From contig NC_079498.1 in the NCBI RefSeq assembly GCF_030052815.1, positions 84,182,992 to 84,246,991 on the forward strand: a DNA stretch of 64,000 bases, written 5' to 3'. Positions 48,301-60,182 of this stretch are shown here, piece after piece; the first letter of the stretch is position 1, and each line of letters opens with the position of its first letter. Source of the stretch: Hevea brasiliensis. Lineage: Eukaryota; Streptophyta; Magnoliopsida; Malpighiales; Euphorbiaceae. The translations under genes were made by a program, and so were the position numbers. Below the pieces are notes generated by a model. That model did not search any database, was not told where the DNA came from, and saw nothing but the letters and a program-made list of their open reading frames with translations.

Positions 48301-49799
48301 ACATTCTAGTTCAAGATCTTTATTTATCTGTCTAGGGCCATTTGTGGCTGACTATCTCCATCATTTCAGCAGATGTTTCAATAGTGTAAATTCTCTTATT
48401 TCCCACTCGTGATTCCTCTTCCCTCAATCTTTTCTCAATACAGTTGTTTGAATTCCCTACATTAATATCTTCACCCAAATTTGGAAACACTTTCCAACTC
48501 TTTAATCTGGACAGTAGATGAAGGAATAGTGACACTTCTAGCTCACTTCTTTTTAGTTTGCTTAGCTGGATTATTGGCTGAATCTAGGACATGCATTTCA
48601 TTGCCACATTTTCTTTATCTTAATCTCATAACACAAATGTGTGAAGCCATCATGGCAAGTTGATCTAGGAAGAAAAATTATTCTAGGCCTAAATCAATTG
48701 TTGGAATTTATAATGGGTCTCATTTGATACCAATGGGTCACATTTGATACCAACTCTTTTTTTCCTATCGATTAATTTAAATCTCTGCCTATATCATCCA
48801 TTGCACCATAATCAGGCTTTATTTGTTGCGAGATGGGTTGAATTGTGGTAGTGGGCTGAGTTATAACATTTTATTAGGTCCTAATTTCTTCATTACTCTT
48901 ACTATCATGGGCCTCCTACATAGAAACTTATAAACTGATTAGCTGAAGATTATCTATCTCTTTTAAGTTTTAAAGGTGCTTAACCGCTAGTCTATGTGTC
49001 GCAAGGGTTTTGCAGTCACTGGACGAATATCACCGAAGTGGAAATAGTGAGGAGTCGCTATTTTAATTTTAAGGAAAATTAAGGAAAACCATTTGCAGAA
49101 ATAAAATTTATGAAAATCACTTCTAAAATAGAGATTCTAAATTCGATGTCCATGTACGGATGGGGAAGGTGTTAGGCATCCCATCTCGTCCTTCAATGAG
49201 GGTAAGCAGATTTATGATATGCTCTTCATAATTTAAGATCGATAATTTTTGGGGTTAGAATTAAGATGTTCGTCCTTGTTATTAATAAAAGGAACGTTTA
49301 ATATTTCACCATCTTGGATTTCCCAGGAACATAAGTACATGGGATGGCCCTACAATGAATAGATGTCGCATTTATTTCATTTGTTATGTATTTATTAAGT
49401 TACTCCCTCTTCGAATTAGGACTCTAATTTCGAAGCGGTGTTACTTGGTCCCTAAAGATTATAATAAGTGAGGAGGATTCTTAGCTCACACGTTATGTAT
49501 TTTATCATTAGCGTTCCAAATAACTGAGGGTGTGGTGTGTGTAATAGATATACAAGAACTGATATGAGTATAGATTTTCGTCCCTCTTAATTAGGACTCT
49601 AATTCAAAAGGGATGCGTTAATTGAAACCTAGAGAGTTCCCTTCCTTAATGAGGAGTCTCAGTTAATGGAGGGGGATCTCATCATTGGCAATAATTATCT
49701 ATAAAATCTTTACTTATATCGTTTCCTATTAAATTGTTTAATATTTTTATTTAACTAAACCGAACTGAAAAGAAGGCACCCTTTTAATAATATAAGTAT

Positions 49800-50370
49800 G
49801 AGGACCTCGAGAAGGACTCTCTACCGGGTCTCAGCATAAGATTTGGGGTTCTTGGAAGAACTCTCCCGCGAACCATTTGTTAGAACATGTGATAAATAAA
49901 AATTACGGGGGCTGATGAGAAAAGGACTCCCTCCCGATCTCTCCAACTTTATACAAAAATGATTTTATTAGAATTCTAGATTGCGAGGTTTAGGGAAATG
50001 ACTCTTCTAATCCTTCTACTTTGACATCAAAGAAAAATTTTTAAAAAGCACAAGAAACTTAAGGAAAGAACTCTCTCCCGATCTCCCCTATTTAAACACT
50101 TCGCAAGATATAAAACAATAGGAATTATAGGAAAGGACTCTATCCCAATTCCCTGATCTGACATCGAACACTTCGTAAAATATAGAACTATAGGGATTTC
50201 AGGAAAGGACTCTCTCCTAATCTCCCTTAACTTGGCACCGAATAATTTTTGTAAGATAAAAATATTAGAACCCCGAGAAAAGACTCTCTTTTGATCCCTT
50301 GACTTTATACCGCTGATTCTGAGAACTATAGGGATCTCAGGAAAGGACTCTCTCCTGATCCCTCTATTTT
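49800..50370. repeat. Degenerate tandem repeats in unit B
   Basis: Phrases of the type AGGAAAGGACTCTCTCC(C/T)(A/G)ATC recur about six times at intervals of roughly 50-80 bp. They correspond to the repeat block of unit A but are more diverged. Confidence 0.7.
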
Positions 50371-51190
50371 AGAAAAGTAAATTTTGAACATCGTATATTT
50401 CGAGCTAAACTCCTTCTTGACCTTCTTTTAAGGGAACAAAATTAGTGTATCACGTGCGTAATTTTCTTGATCTCTTTACTATTCGAACTTTTTTGATTTA
50501 TGATCCCAAAACTTATGATTCGAGCTTGTATCGGCTTCTAACATCGTAATTTATGAATTCATTTCAGTTTTCAATCTCGTAGCTTATTTGCGCGAGCTCG
50601 TATTGATTTTAGACCTCCCGCTAATTACTCGAACCCTTTCACATATGTCCGAACTACCTTTACTCACCTTAATTATTTTCCCCTTTTAACTAAATCGGGA
50701 CTCTCAATGTCAACACTCCCACCCGTGCTTCTTACAATACTTATGAGATCTAAGTAACTTTTACATCACCCAAACTTCATTTAAGTACTAAAAAGATAAA
50801 AATAAGGATGAAAATAAAAATTCTTTGAGATGACGCAAACGTCACAATAGAAAGCTAATGGTGACCTTTGTGAAACAAATTAAACTAGTGCTATCCTATC
50901 TTAAAGGTTCAGTATGACATGGTATCCTAAAAGTTCTTACATCATGAACATAGGTTATTTATATTTGGAGAATGAAGGATAAAAATGCTTACTTGTAGAG
51001 AGCTGAAGTGATGGGAGATTCAATACTAATTCTCCATAAAGCTGGAACTGCTAAAACTGGGATGACTTGAGCTACTGGAGATGATGAGAATAAGGTCTTA
51101 ACGATGATCTGAGATTAGACCTTCAAGTTGGTGTGTGAGTAGCGAATGTATGAGATTGCTATATTTTATAGCTCTAGTGATAAGATCCTT

Positions 51191-51248
51191 TAGAAAACTT
51201 ATTTCTAAAGTCTCTAGAAAACTTGTTTCTAAAGTCTCTAGAAAACTT
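51191..51248. repeat. 24-bp tandem repeat
   Basis: TAGAAAACTT recurs at 51191, 51215 and 51239 with TTTCTAAAGTCTC between, giving about 2.4 copies of a 24-bp unit. Confidence 0.9.
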
Positions 51249-52028
51249 AAGGGCTCCCCCAAAATAAAAGCATCAGTAATATTTAAATTCAAAGTTTTCT
51301 CTTGGTACTATGATCCCCCTCTACAGTATTGGATATAGGTATTTATAGAGAATGGGTACTCAAAATAGAGGGTCAGGATTTTAGAGAAAAGAGATGGAGG
51401 GTCCGGATTTAAAAGGACAGGATCTGACGTCTTAGAATTAAAGAGAATCAAAATTAAAAGTTGTGATTTAGTTCAGAATTTCTATCCTTTCATTCTTTCA
51501 TCCAATGGTTAGGAGTCCTGCCTTACAGAACCGATCCAAGGGCCGAGAATGAAAAGTGTCGAATCTATTATTTACTTTTGATCTGAGGGTCTCTAATCTA
51601 TCCTTACAAGTATGATCAATGGTGTAAACTAAGATGTACTGGGCTGCTTTAACCGTTTGAGATCCGACGGTGAGGAGTGCATCCTTACAAATGGGATGGA
51701 TGGTGGGAATTAGATCGTACCCTAAAAGCTTTAACTAACTTAGATATGACAGTAGGGAATGGACTAAGGGTCATGATCAACAGTGATTGGATTCCCAAGC
51801 CTCCCGATCTCTGTAGGTTTACTCTTCGGTCCACCCCATCTCTCATAATATTTCTGAGATCCCTCATTCCGATCTCTCTTTTTATGTCTGATCTCCTCTT
51901 GCTTCCGCTTTCTTCTTATCTCTTCTTTGTATCCAACCCGTATCGGCGAACTCTTAATAATGAAGCATTAAATTTTGTCAATTACTGTTGAGTCGCTTGG
52001 AGTTCTGCACACAATAAATGCCAAGGCG

Positions 52029-52040
52029 CTATATATATAA
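52029..52040 (+). promoter_or_regulatory. TATA-like box, first promoter of unit B
   Basis: CTATATATATAA followed by a pyrimidine-rich leader (CACACTCACATTTCTTTCTCC) and then an ATG at 52191. Its arrangement repeats at 52964. Confidence 0.5.
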
Positions 52041-52190
52041 AGCAGAATTTCACCATTCTCACACTCACATTTCTTTCTCCGGTGAATTTATAATGTTCTC
52101 CCTTTTGATCCTTATCTTTCCGATGAAAATTCTTATCATGACAATCGCCTTGATCTTTTCCTGATCATGTTCTTTGCCTATCGCCTGAAA

Positions 52191-52583
52191 ATGGACGGTG
52201 CAGCTGATCAGAGAATTATGAGAGCGTCATCTGATGACTGTGAGAGAACCGGACTAATTTACCGATCAGGGTCCAAAATGACTACCATGCCGATCTCCAA
52301 TTGGTTTACCGGTATGCTCTGCGGACCGACCTCAGATAAGAGGACTGCTAATTTCAATCTTGATGTCAGTGACTGCCTCTTGAAGTTCATTTGGCTCCTA
52401 ACCATCTCAAGGGTCTCGACTATTGCTCAATTATGGTCGATGATATTGAAAATGACCCCGAGCTTCCCGCAGTCTTTGCCATAATTGATGAGAGCTACCC
52501 TCCCAATCTCCACGTATCTTTCGAATGGCCCTTTGAGATTGAGAGAAATCTGTACCGCAGGAACAAGACAGGTAGAATGTAGG
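52191..52583 (+). pseudogene. First ORF remnant of unit B
   Basis: Starts MDGAADQRIMRASSDDCERT, similar in style to the second ORF start at 53138 (MSGTNDERVVS). A second frame piece, [20 protein letters not shown] (in 52391-52582), ends at a TAG. I recognise no domain. It appears to be a diverged, shortened duplicate of the 5' end of the next ORF. Confidence 0.4.
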
Positions 52584-52963
52584 GTAGAATAGGTGATCTA
52601 TGTAATTACTAATCTTGAGAGATCGTCCAGATGATGTAATCTAATATTTTGGAAATGAAATGTACTTTTACTTATTAAAATTAGCTTCATTTATTCTGTT
52701 TTATTTTATCATTGTATTGAGTATTTTTCGATCTTTAATGACCGTGTCCGATCTGATCTTTTATCAAATCCCTTATTCCATCAATCTCTCCCATCTGAGC
52801 TCTATTACTATCCACTCTATGGTCGTACTCTGCAACCAACCTCACATGTCCGATCTCCTTTACATGCTTTTGGAATTTTCCTTTGATGCAAAATTGAGAT
52901 GACTAGGTTTCCGCTAACTGATGCATCACTTAGGGCTTCATGAACATTTAATGCTCAGACGAG

Positions 52964-52972
52964 TATAAATAG
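52964..52972 (+). promoter_or_regulatory. TATA-like box, second promoter of unit B
   Basis: TATAAATAG, about 165 bp upstream of the ATG at 53138, with a G15 run (52979-52993) and a pyrimidine-rich leader between. Confidence 0.55.
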
Positions 52973-52978
52973 GAGAAA

Positions 52979-52993
52979 GGGGGGGGGGGGGGG
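52979..52993. repeat. Poly(G) tract
   Basis: Fifteen consecutive G, prone to slippage and to assembly error. Confidence 0.95.
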
Positions 52994-53137
52994 TTAGCCA
53001 TTCCCACATTTTGCTTTCTTCGTTCACCTCAAATCTCCTTAAAGGCTTTTCTCAAGTTCTTGATTTCTTCAGCGCCGATTTATAATCAGGTAGTAGTTTT
53101 AATCTTTTTCCGGTCATTTTGTCTTCATTACCTAAAA

Positions 53138-54000
53138 ATGAGTGGCACCAATGATGAGAGAGTTGTAAGCTTGCTTTCCGTTCACGTTTCTTAGTCTTCT
53201 GATGAAGGTGATGAGGCCGAACTGAGTAGGCAACCTAAAACCGTTAGGGTTATCATTCTGACCACTAGTCATCCTACAGGGCCAATCTAGCAACAAGCCT
53301 CGATCATAGGGAGAGAGCCTCCCATGGTAGATGAGCTCACCTCAGTTCTGGGGATGTCCAATCTCGAGTTAATAAGCTAGGAGTTCAACCTTCCACCCTA
53401 CTCCTTCAAACTCATTCGATGTCATGGGGACTTTCGTGCCAATCACTACTTTGATGAAGTTAATATGATTATGGTATACGAGGAGCAGTTGAATGCCGGG
53501 CTGCGGTTTCCTTTAGAGTCATTTTACAAGGACATCTTAAAGTACACCCAAGTTTGTGTCGCCTAGGTGCATTTAAACTCTTGGCGATCCTTGGTGGTTT
53601 TCAGAGGATTATGCTGAGCTAAAGGACTCGAACCCATGGCAAAGGTCTTCACCAAACTGCACAGGCTTGTTTGACAGAAAGACGACGAGTTCTGGTTCTT
53701 TTAGGCAAAATCATGCTGTGGGTTGTTCACTGATCTCCCGTCTTCACTCAAAAATTGGAATGATCAGTTCTTCATACTTCAAAGCAAAGACCCCCGTGGC
53801 CTCGAAGGGATTCCCCAAAGTTAGAATTATTTGGCTGAGAAGCCGAAGAGAAGAGTCGTACTGACTGATGTCGAGAGCGCCATGGTGAAGGAGCTCAAGA
53901 GCCAGGCAAACTCTTGTAAATATTCATGCTTGGATGTGATCATGCCCAAACTCAAGTGGTAGTTGATGAGTGTGATCGCCTGTGAGGACTACGTGTTGTA
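53138..54000 (+). pseudogene. Retroelement-associated ORF, gypsy-type 'putative transposase' domain-like
   Basis: Starts MSGTNDERVVSLLSVHVS and continues, with stops and frame changes, through NLPPYSFKLIRCHGDFRANH, MIMVYEEQLNAGLRFPLESF and YKDILKYTQVCVA. The EEQLNAGLRFPL...F...IL phrase resembles the plant family annotated as 'transposase (putative), gypsy type' (PF04195), which is found in additional ORFs of plant LTR elements. The pieces are in at least two frames and include several stops. A 3'-splice-like TTTTTCTGTGCAG ends at 54090. Identity is by pattern memory. Confidence 0.55.
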
Positions 54001-54090
54001 ACTCTCTGATCTGGGTCCCGGGACGAGTAAAACCCAAATCTTTAATCTCTTAGTCCCTGGCGATCTCACTAATCTCATTTTTCTGTGCAG

Positions 54091-54970
54091 GTATGGCTGG
54101 AAATGAAGCAGCGAAGGAAGCTGGAAAGTGGAAGAAAGAGCTCAACAGGAAGGTATTAGAAATGAAGAGAGAGAGCCCGAACTGAAGAGACGAGCTCAGA
54201 AGTTCTAATCCAAGATCAACCTATCCCAGAGGGGAAAATCCTTATTGTGGAGCCTCCTGCTCTATCTGAAACTCCTCCCCAACCTTCGATCACTTTGGTT
54301 TCAGAGGGTGGATGCTCAGGGCAGGGAGCTTCGTCTGGATGACCTCTCTCACAAGCCACTAGAATACTACTCCAATCATTGGAAAAAGAATAAATTGGTG
54401 TGGGGTAATCTGGATTTGGCAAAAGTAGTGAGCACCATGATCTGTTTCCCTGGGGATCAGACCAAAATTGGTCCTTAAAATATTGATGATCTTCTCAGCC
54501 TTTCGATGAGCTTGAGCTCGAAAGCAATGGCGACCTAGCACATGATCAGAGAGAAGGTTTATCTTATGAAGAGGGAGATGTCGAGGATGTCTCAAGACAT
54601 GGCGTCAATGCAGAACCAACTCTCTGCTGTGAATGCCCAGATCATTAAGCTGGAAGAACAAATGAAGTCTTCCGAAGAGAAGGCATCTCGGCTGGAAAAG
54701 GAGCTTGACGATGTCCTGGTTAAGTTCTCCAAAGAGATTCAAGCGATGGATGAGGAGGCTCTGACGAAAGAAGCTGGGGCTTATGTGAAAGCTTAGAGCA
54801 ATCTCCTTGCCGAGCTCGTCAAACGTTATCCTAACCAGGATATCGCCTGGCTCGAGGAACTTGCTCTGGGTGGTAAAGCTAAGAGTGAGGGCAAACAAGA
54901 GAGAGAGGAGACAGTAAATGTTGAAGATGTAACTAAAGAGTAGGCAAGGGAAGATCCTCCTGCTGAATGA
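54091..54970 (+). pseudogene. Coiled-coil C-terminal part of the unit B ORF
   Basis: After the splice-like CAG at 54090, GNEAAKEAGKWKKEL-type sequence leads, with breaks, to a long heptad-rich helix (54542-54796): LMKREMSRMSQDMASMQNQL and EEQMKSSEEKASRLEKELDD. A TAG at about 54796 interrupts. Beyond it, LLAELVKRYPNQDIAWLEEL and an acidic tail run to TGA at 54968-54970. The tail matches unit A's. A cytoplasmic or capsid-like structural role is possible but not shown. Confidence 0.6.
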
Positions 54971-55565
54971 CTTGTGTATTTTATTTCTTGGAATGAATTT
55001 TAAAGTTCTTTTTTATTTGTGATCGAATAAGCTTGGACACGAAACTTAAGATCGGTTATTAATTGTGAAACAACTATTTAAAGGGATTGGATAAATTTAA
55101 TCGCGAGTACAAGATCGGAAAGCCTTGTGATCGAGAACTGATTAAAACTTGGATGCATATATAAAAATGATTTGAGAACAGGTCTTAGTCTGAATTTGAT
55201 AAGTTTGGGACCGCTTATTAAAGATCAGTGGAAACATTAACTTGTTTAAACACTTAAACAATTCAAGCGAGGTAACTGATCATAAGACGTCCCAGAATTT
55301 GGAATCTTGAATGTGAGGAGATCGAAAAACAAATTACAAAATCAAATGGTCTGAAAATTAGTCAAAATGGGTTAGGGAGATCGGGAAACACTTGGTTTGA
55401 GCACACTTTGAAGTTTATTATTTGTCAGGGAGGTTACTAGCTCAAAGAAAATGACCTGGGGTTAGATAACTAATTGAGATCAATCGAACGCCTGCTAGGG
55501 GAATCGGCATAATTGCAGTTATTCAAACTATGAATTTGAAGATTGACCAAAATATGGTGTCTACA

Positions 55566-56544
55566 TCATATCTTGTTGTATTGAAAGTTCTCCAGTCCAC
55601 TTCTTTACCCTATTGGTTGTTGCGAGCAATAAGGGATGCTACTTTTGTTTAGAAATGGCCTAGCAAATATGGGAATTTCTTAAAAAACAAGTTTGTGTCT
55701 ACACCCTCTAGAACTTTTGTAGCGAGATAATCTTTGAAGAGGCTACTTTGGGGGATGAAAAGGTCTATAATTGTTGGGTTCAAGGTTTTCTTTTTTTCAA
55801 CACAAACTAGAATTTTTTACTTTTTTTTTTTACTTCTTTTCATTTCCTTTCTATAATTTTCCATAATCGGGGTGAAAAGAATGATTTAAAAGTGTGGTAG
55901 CCATTTGGTGGTTGTATTATTTTTCATGAATTTTTGGTGGCTTGACTGCTTGAATTAGTGTCTATCTGGCATTGCGTTTGGGAGGTGAAAATTGCTTTTT
56001 AGAATAAAAGCACTATTTTAGATGTTGTTGAAAAAACAGTTTGAAAAAAGGTATTTTGTTATTTTAGTATTCTTATTATTAAAACTTTTCAAATTTAATT
56101 TTAAATTATTTTTTAATACTTTTTAACTAGTATATTTAAAAAAATAATTTTCTCAACAGCAATGCCAATCATAGAATGGTCAGCTTCAGAATCAAATAAT
56201 GGGCTAAGATTCTTTGTTAAAGCTGAAATTGATGAGCTTTCATTTTGTTTTAGTTTGTTTGGCATTGGAGGTTGTATGAGAAGTGATGGTTGATATGGAC
56301 AATCATGACTGGAAATAGAGAATTACTTGAGAATTGGAGAGGCCTTTAACCAAGGTCAAAAATTCAATTTGGCAAAAGTGCTTTACTCCTTTTTTTGGTT
56401 GTTTCCTATTAGGCATACTCTGTATGGTGTCTCATAATTCAATAGTTGTAACAATTTTCCACAAGTTTCTCACAATGAATGTTAGCCCATCATAGTTCAC
56501 TATCTTCCTTTCTTCAGTGGAATCTAGTGGCAAAGGGCCTATTT
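55566..56544. other. Noncoding DNA between unit B and the next gypsy element
   Basis: AT-rich with no clear gene. It may be the other flank of unit B's insertion site, possibly LINE-derived, but the translation is too decayed to say. Confidence 0.4.
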
Positions 56545-59500
56545 TGTAACACCCCTATTTGCATAGCCTGGTACATTTTACTATTCCAGTGACCGGTGTC
56601 GGTTTGGACAAGTAAGAGAATTAGAACTACATCTAAGACACCTAGATAAGCCCTAAACACAAATAATTAGTAATTGCCAAATAGTTAAGTATAAATAAGA
56701 AAAACAGAATACAAGAAGTTAAATGAGCCAGGAGTCACAGTGATGGGTGACCTTCTCGGGAATGACTGCGAGGTCAGTCTAAACTCAAATTTCGAATCGT
56801 CAAATGTGACGCTGTGCTCCTTAGGACTATTACGAACACAGTGGAGAAGAGAAAATAACAGAAAAGAATTGTAAACCAGGTCAAATAATTAGGTCAGGGA
56901 TCCGGAAGAAATATTAAATAACTTGTAAACCGGATTGAACCAGCGAGGAACAATTTGGTCAATTCACCCCTAGAGCTGACTCATAACCTAATTGTCCAAT
57001 AAAATCTGAGAAATGAAAATTTTGAAATATATAATTAAATTAAAGAAGTGTGAAGAAAATAAATGAAAAAGAAAATGAAAATGAAAAATTTAAAAAGAAA
57101 AGAACATTATGACATCATATATTACCTAAGCATGATGAAATAAATTTTAAATTTTATAATTTGAAAATTTGAGGATAATCATTTAAAGAGACAATTTAAA
57201 TAAATTAAAAAGACATCTCTTTTTTCATTCCTTTCTTCTTGCCATGACCCTTTCTCTTTCTCATCTCTCTCTTTTCTCTTCCACTTCCTCCATGAAAGCT
57301 CATTTTGAGCTTAAAGACACCCTAAAATTTGCCACATTTTCCATAGCCCCTAGAATAAAAACTTACCATTTGGCTTTGTTAGAGTGATTGGAAGCAAAAG
57401 AAAGAAGAAATCTTGAAGTTTGGAAGGTTGAGAAAATTGATCAATTGAGGTAAGTCCAACTTCAAGCTTAAATTCTTATTAAGTTCATGAATTTAAGTTT
57501 AATGGTGATGAAATGCCATGAGAAATAGAGGAAATTGTATGAGTGGAAGAGTATGGAATTCAGCTAGGTTGGATGGATGATGAATTGAGCAGTTTGGTTT
57601 AATCAAATATGAATTCTAGTATTGTATGAAGTATATGCATGATTTAGGTAGTTGAAAGTGAGTGAATTGTGTTACTTAGAAAATTAGGGTTCTTGACTTA
57701 GGGTTTGGAAGAGAAAAATTGTAAAAATTGGTCAATGAATGTAAATGACCTTATTTGAGTTGAGCAATGGTCAATTGTGACCATTTGTGGTGTGTGTGAT
57801 TTGTTAGAAATAAGTTTCAATTCGGATTGGTTAGGGTCAATATATAGGTAGCTTGACCTAGGTCCATTTCAGGGACCAAAACTAAAAATTTACCAACCCA
57901 ATTGGTGTTAGGGCAATTGGGAATGAAACTAGACACAAAATGGCACATTTTTCATTTAGGAATCATACCCAGAAAGTGACCATAACTTAGTGAACAATTA
58001 GGCCAAATCCGAAATTGAGCAAACTGGCCTGTACAAAAATGACTAAATGAAAAGTAGTTACATAAATGACCATAACTTGGTCTAGGAAGGTCCAAATGAC
58101 CTGAATTTTATACCAATAGAAAGCTGAGACATAGCCCTACAACTTTCATGAAGAAAACAAATCCAAAATTTGACCATAACCTATTTGAAAATCCACCTGC
58201 AATCAACCCACAAAATTACCAAAATCCAGAATTTGCCCAGAATTCTGGGTAACACTAAATCCAGCCAGCCATGTTCAAATGGCTATAACTTGGCCTACAA
58301 AACTCCAAATGGAGTGATTCAAAAAGGAAAATAAAGTTAAGATAATAAGGAACAACTTCAATGAAGAAAACTTAGCCAAATTGTTACAGCAACATGACCA
58401 ATGGAATAGTTCAAACTGAGCACCAAAACTGAAAATTTGAAATTTGTGCCTAAGAAACTTAAAGTTTGAGAAAACAACCAAAACCAACAAGTTAGGTAAC
58501 CAAAATGTGGTATGTGGGTGAAATTAGAATTCTCATACCTATTAAGCACAAATTGACTTGAATAGTGTCGTGAATAATAACCCGAAGTGTAAATTTTAAT
58601 GAATATCAAGTTTAGCATATTAAAACTAGGTATAAATAGCTTTGAATTTATTTTTGGATTTATGATAAATTGTGATACTGAAACACTGTAAAATGGTGTG
58701 TTTCAGTTGAAAAGAATACCAAGAAAGAACCCGAGGCATCGAGTCAAGGCCAAGAGACGACTCGTGTAAGGTTTGTGCACAACATAAACATTCTTTAAAA
58801 ATTTCTTTACAAAGTGCATGAAATGATTTGTGGTTTATTTATAATGCGAAATAATGATTGAAATGTACACTATGCTTTTGATCTAAATTGTTGGAAATTT
58901 AATGATATGTGATTTAATTGTCAGTAAATGTTGTTAAATTGATAAGATAGTTTTAAAACCATAGTGTCATGACTATCTATTTGAATGCCTCGTTAACATG
59001 ACTAGTGGGGAAAATTAGTTTTGAATTTTGATTCCTTCTCTGGCTGAAGTATTGAGGTGTGTGCCAGTAGAAGAAGAAATTTGAATGGATATCCATATAT
59101 TTGAGCTAGCTAGCCTTGTGATTTCTCATAAGCCTCCGACTATTAAGATGAATATGTTTCGAATGGCATGATATAACTGTGTGTTTTTATGAAATTGTTT
59201 TGAGACTTCCTGAATGAAATTGTTTGAACTAAAAGTTTATAAATTAAGTTTTGCATCTGTCTTTCATTTTTAGTACTGTAATTGAATAAATGTAATTTGA
59301 ATTATGCATAAATGTTATTTTAGTATGTTGTGCACCACTAAGTCATAGTACTCGTGATGCATTTATTATTCTTTGTCATGAGATATAGAGACTAGAGGAG
59401 TAGCAGAGTGAGCTGCTGAGGATCTTGGAGCTACCTCCCTGAAGTTTTGTCACGTATAAATTTAAATCCTGAATGTAATGTTTATATTTGTGTATGTAAC

Positions 59501-59993
59501 TGTATGTACATGTATAAATTGAATTTGAGCAGTTGTATAGAGTTTGTAATAATACTATTTTGGATTTTCTAATGTAAATTTTGGATTGATGTGTGTAAAT
59601 TGATTTTACTTTAATGAGAAATGAATGAAATTATTGAGTACTATTTTTTATGACAATTGAATTGAGAAATGGTGTTGTGGTAGTGTTGGATTTGATGAAA
59701 TGAGATATAGGAAGTGTTTTTACAGGTTTTTGAAGAGCTGTTTTTTTAAAATACAAACATCACTTTGCTGAAATTTTTTCAAAATTTGCGGACAAATAAA
59801 AATGGACAAAAATTTTAACTAGCTTTTAAACTTCTATTAAATGTAAGAAAATGCTCACCACTTTTGAAAAGTAAGAAAATGGTTTTAAAATCCCTTGTAG
59901 GGTACTTATTGAGTTATCGATAGGTAAAGTTCGATGGTTCATTAGTTATTCTACGAGATCATGTTATGCCTTACAGAGGGGTAAGGTGTGGCA
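56545..59993 (+). repeat. 5' LTR of gypsy element C
   Basis: Starts TGTAACACCCC and ends AAGGTGTGGCA. The last 120 bp align with the solo LTR (CCCTTGTAG...GAGTTATC...GATCATGTTA) and with element D. Near 59330-59382 it has the GTGCACCACT anchor and one weak stem (CTCGTGA at 59351-59357 with TCATGAG at 59376-59382, one wobble). Confidence 0.88.
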
Positions 59994-60001
59994 TGTTTTG
60001 G

Positions 60002-60013
60002 TGGTATCAGAGC
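60002..60013 (+). other. PBS of element C (initiator tRNA-Met)
   Basis: TGGTATCAGAGC, eight bases after the LTR end. Confidence 0.95.
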
Positions 60014-60182
60014 GAATTTTTGAAGTATGTTTTGACATGTGAATTTGTGTCTTTTCTTTGATAAGTACAACCGCTCAATGTCCTTATTTGTTACATACAG
60101 TGCATTACATCATAAATATGAACTAATGGAGGGAAATCTCCTTGTGTTATTTGTTCAGGAGATATCCTAACTCCGGATTGAA

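Larger units (their letters stand above)
44384..48960 (-). mobile_element. L1-type LINE, decayed
   Basis: The minus strand shows, in order, endonuclease (48300-47577), reverse transcriptase (about 47100-46289), and zinc-binding plus RNase H regions (45310-44414), then a poly(A)-like run (T-run on plus, about 44384-44397). This is the order of plant L1 elements. Stops and frame changes occur throughout. The 5' side is interrupted or ended by unit B at 48997. A target duplication could not be tested. Confidence 0.85.
48997..55565. mobile_element. TGTCG...CTACA unit B, solo-LTR-like, ORF-bearing
   Basis: A 6,569-bp relative of unit A. It opens TGTCGCAAGG...CTGGACGAATATCACCGAAG and closes CCAAAATATGGTGTCTACA, both like unit A. 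The opening about 250 bp aligns with unit A (GGAGTCGC, ATTTTAATTTTAAGG, GGTGTTAGGCA and TCGTCC blocks). No direct repeat joins its ends. I found no target duplication (CTATG left, TCATA right). It contains degenerate tandem repeats (about 49800-50370), three TATA-like boxes and ORF pieces from 52191 to 54970 that unit A has mostly lost. Confidence 0.7.

Noticed and set aside
48990..49001. GTCTA as a target duplication for unit B (also near 55559)
   Set aside because: Using it would require element ends that disagree with the TG...CA ends shown by unit A.
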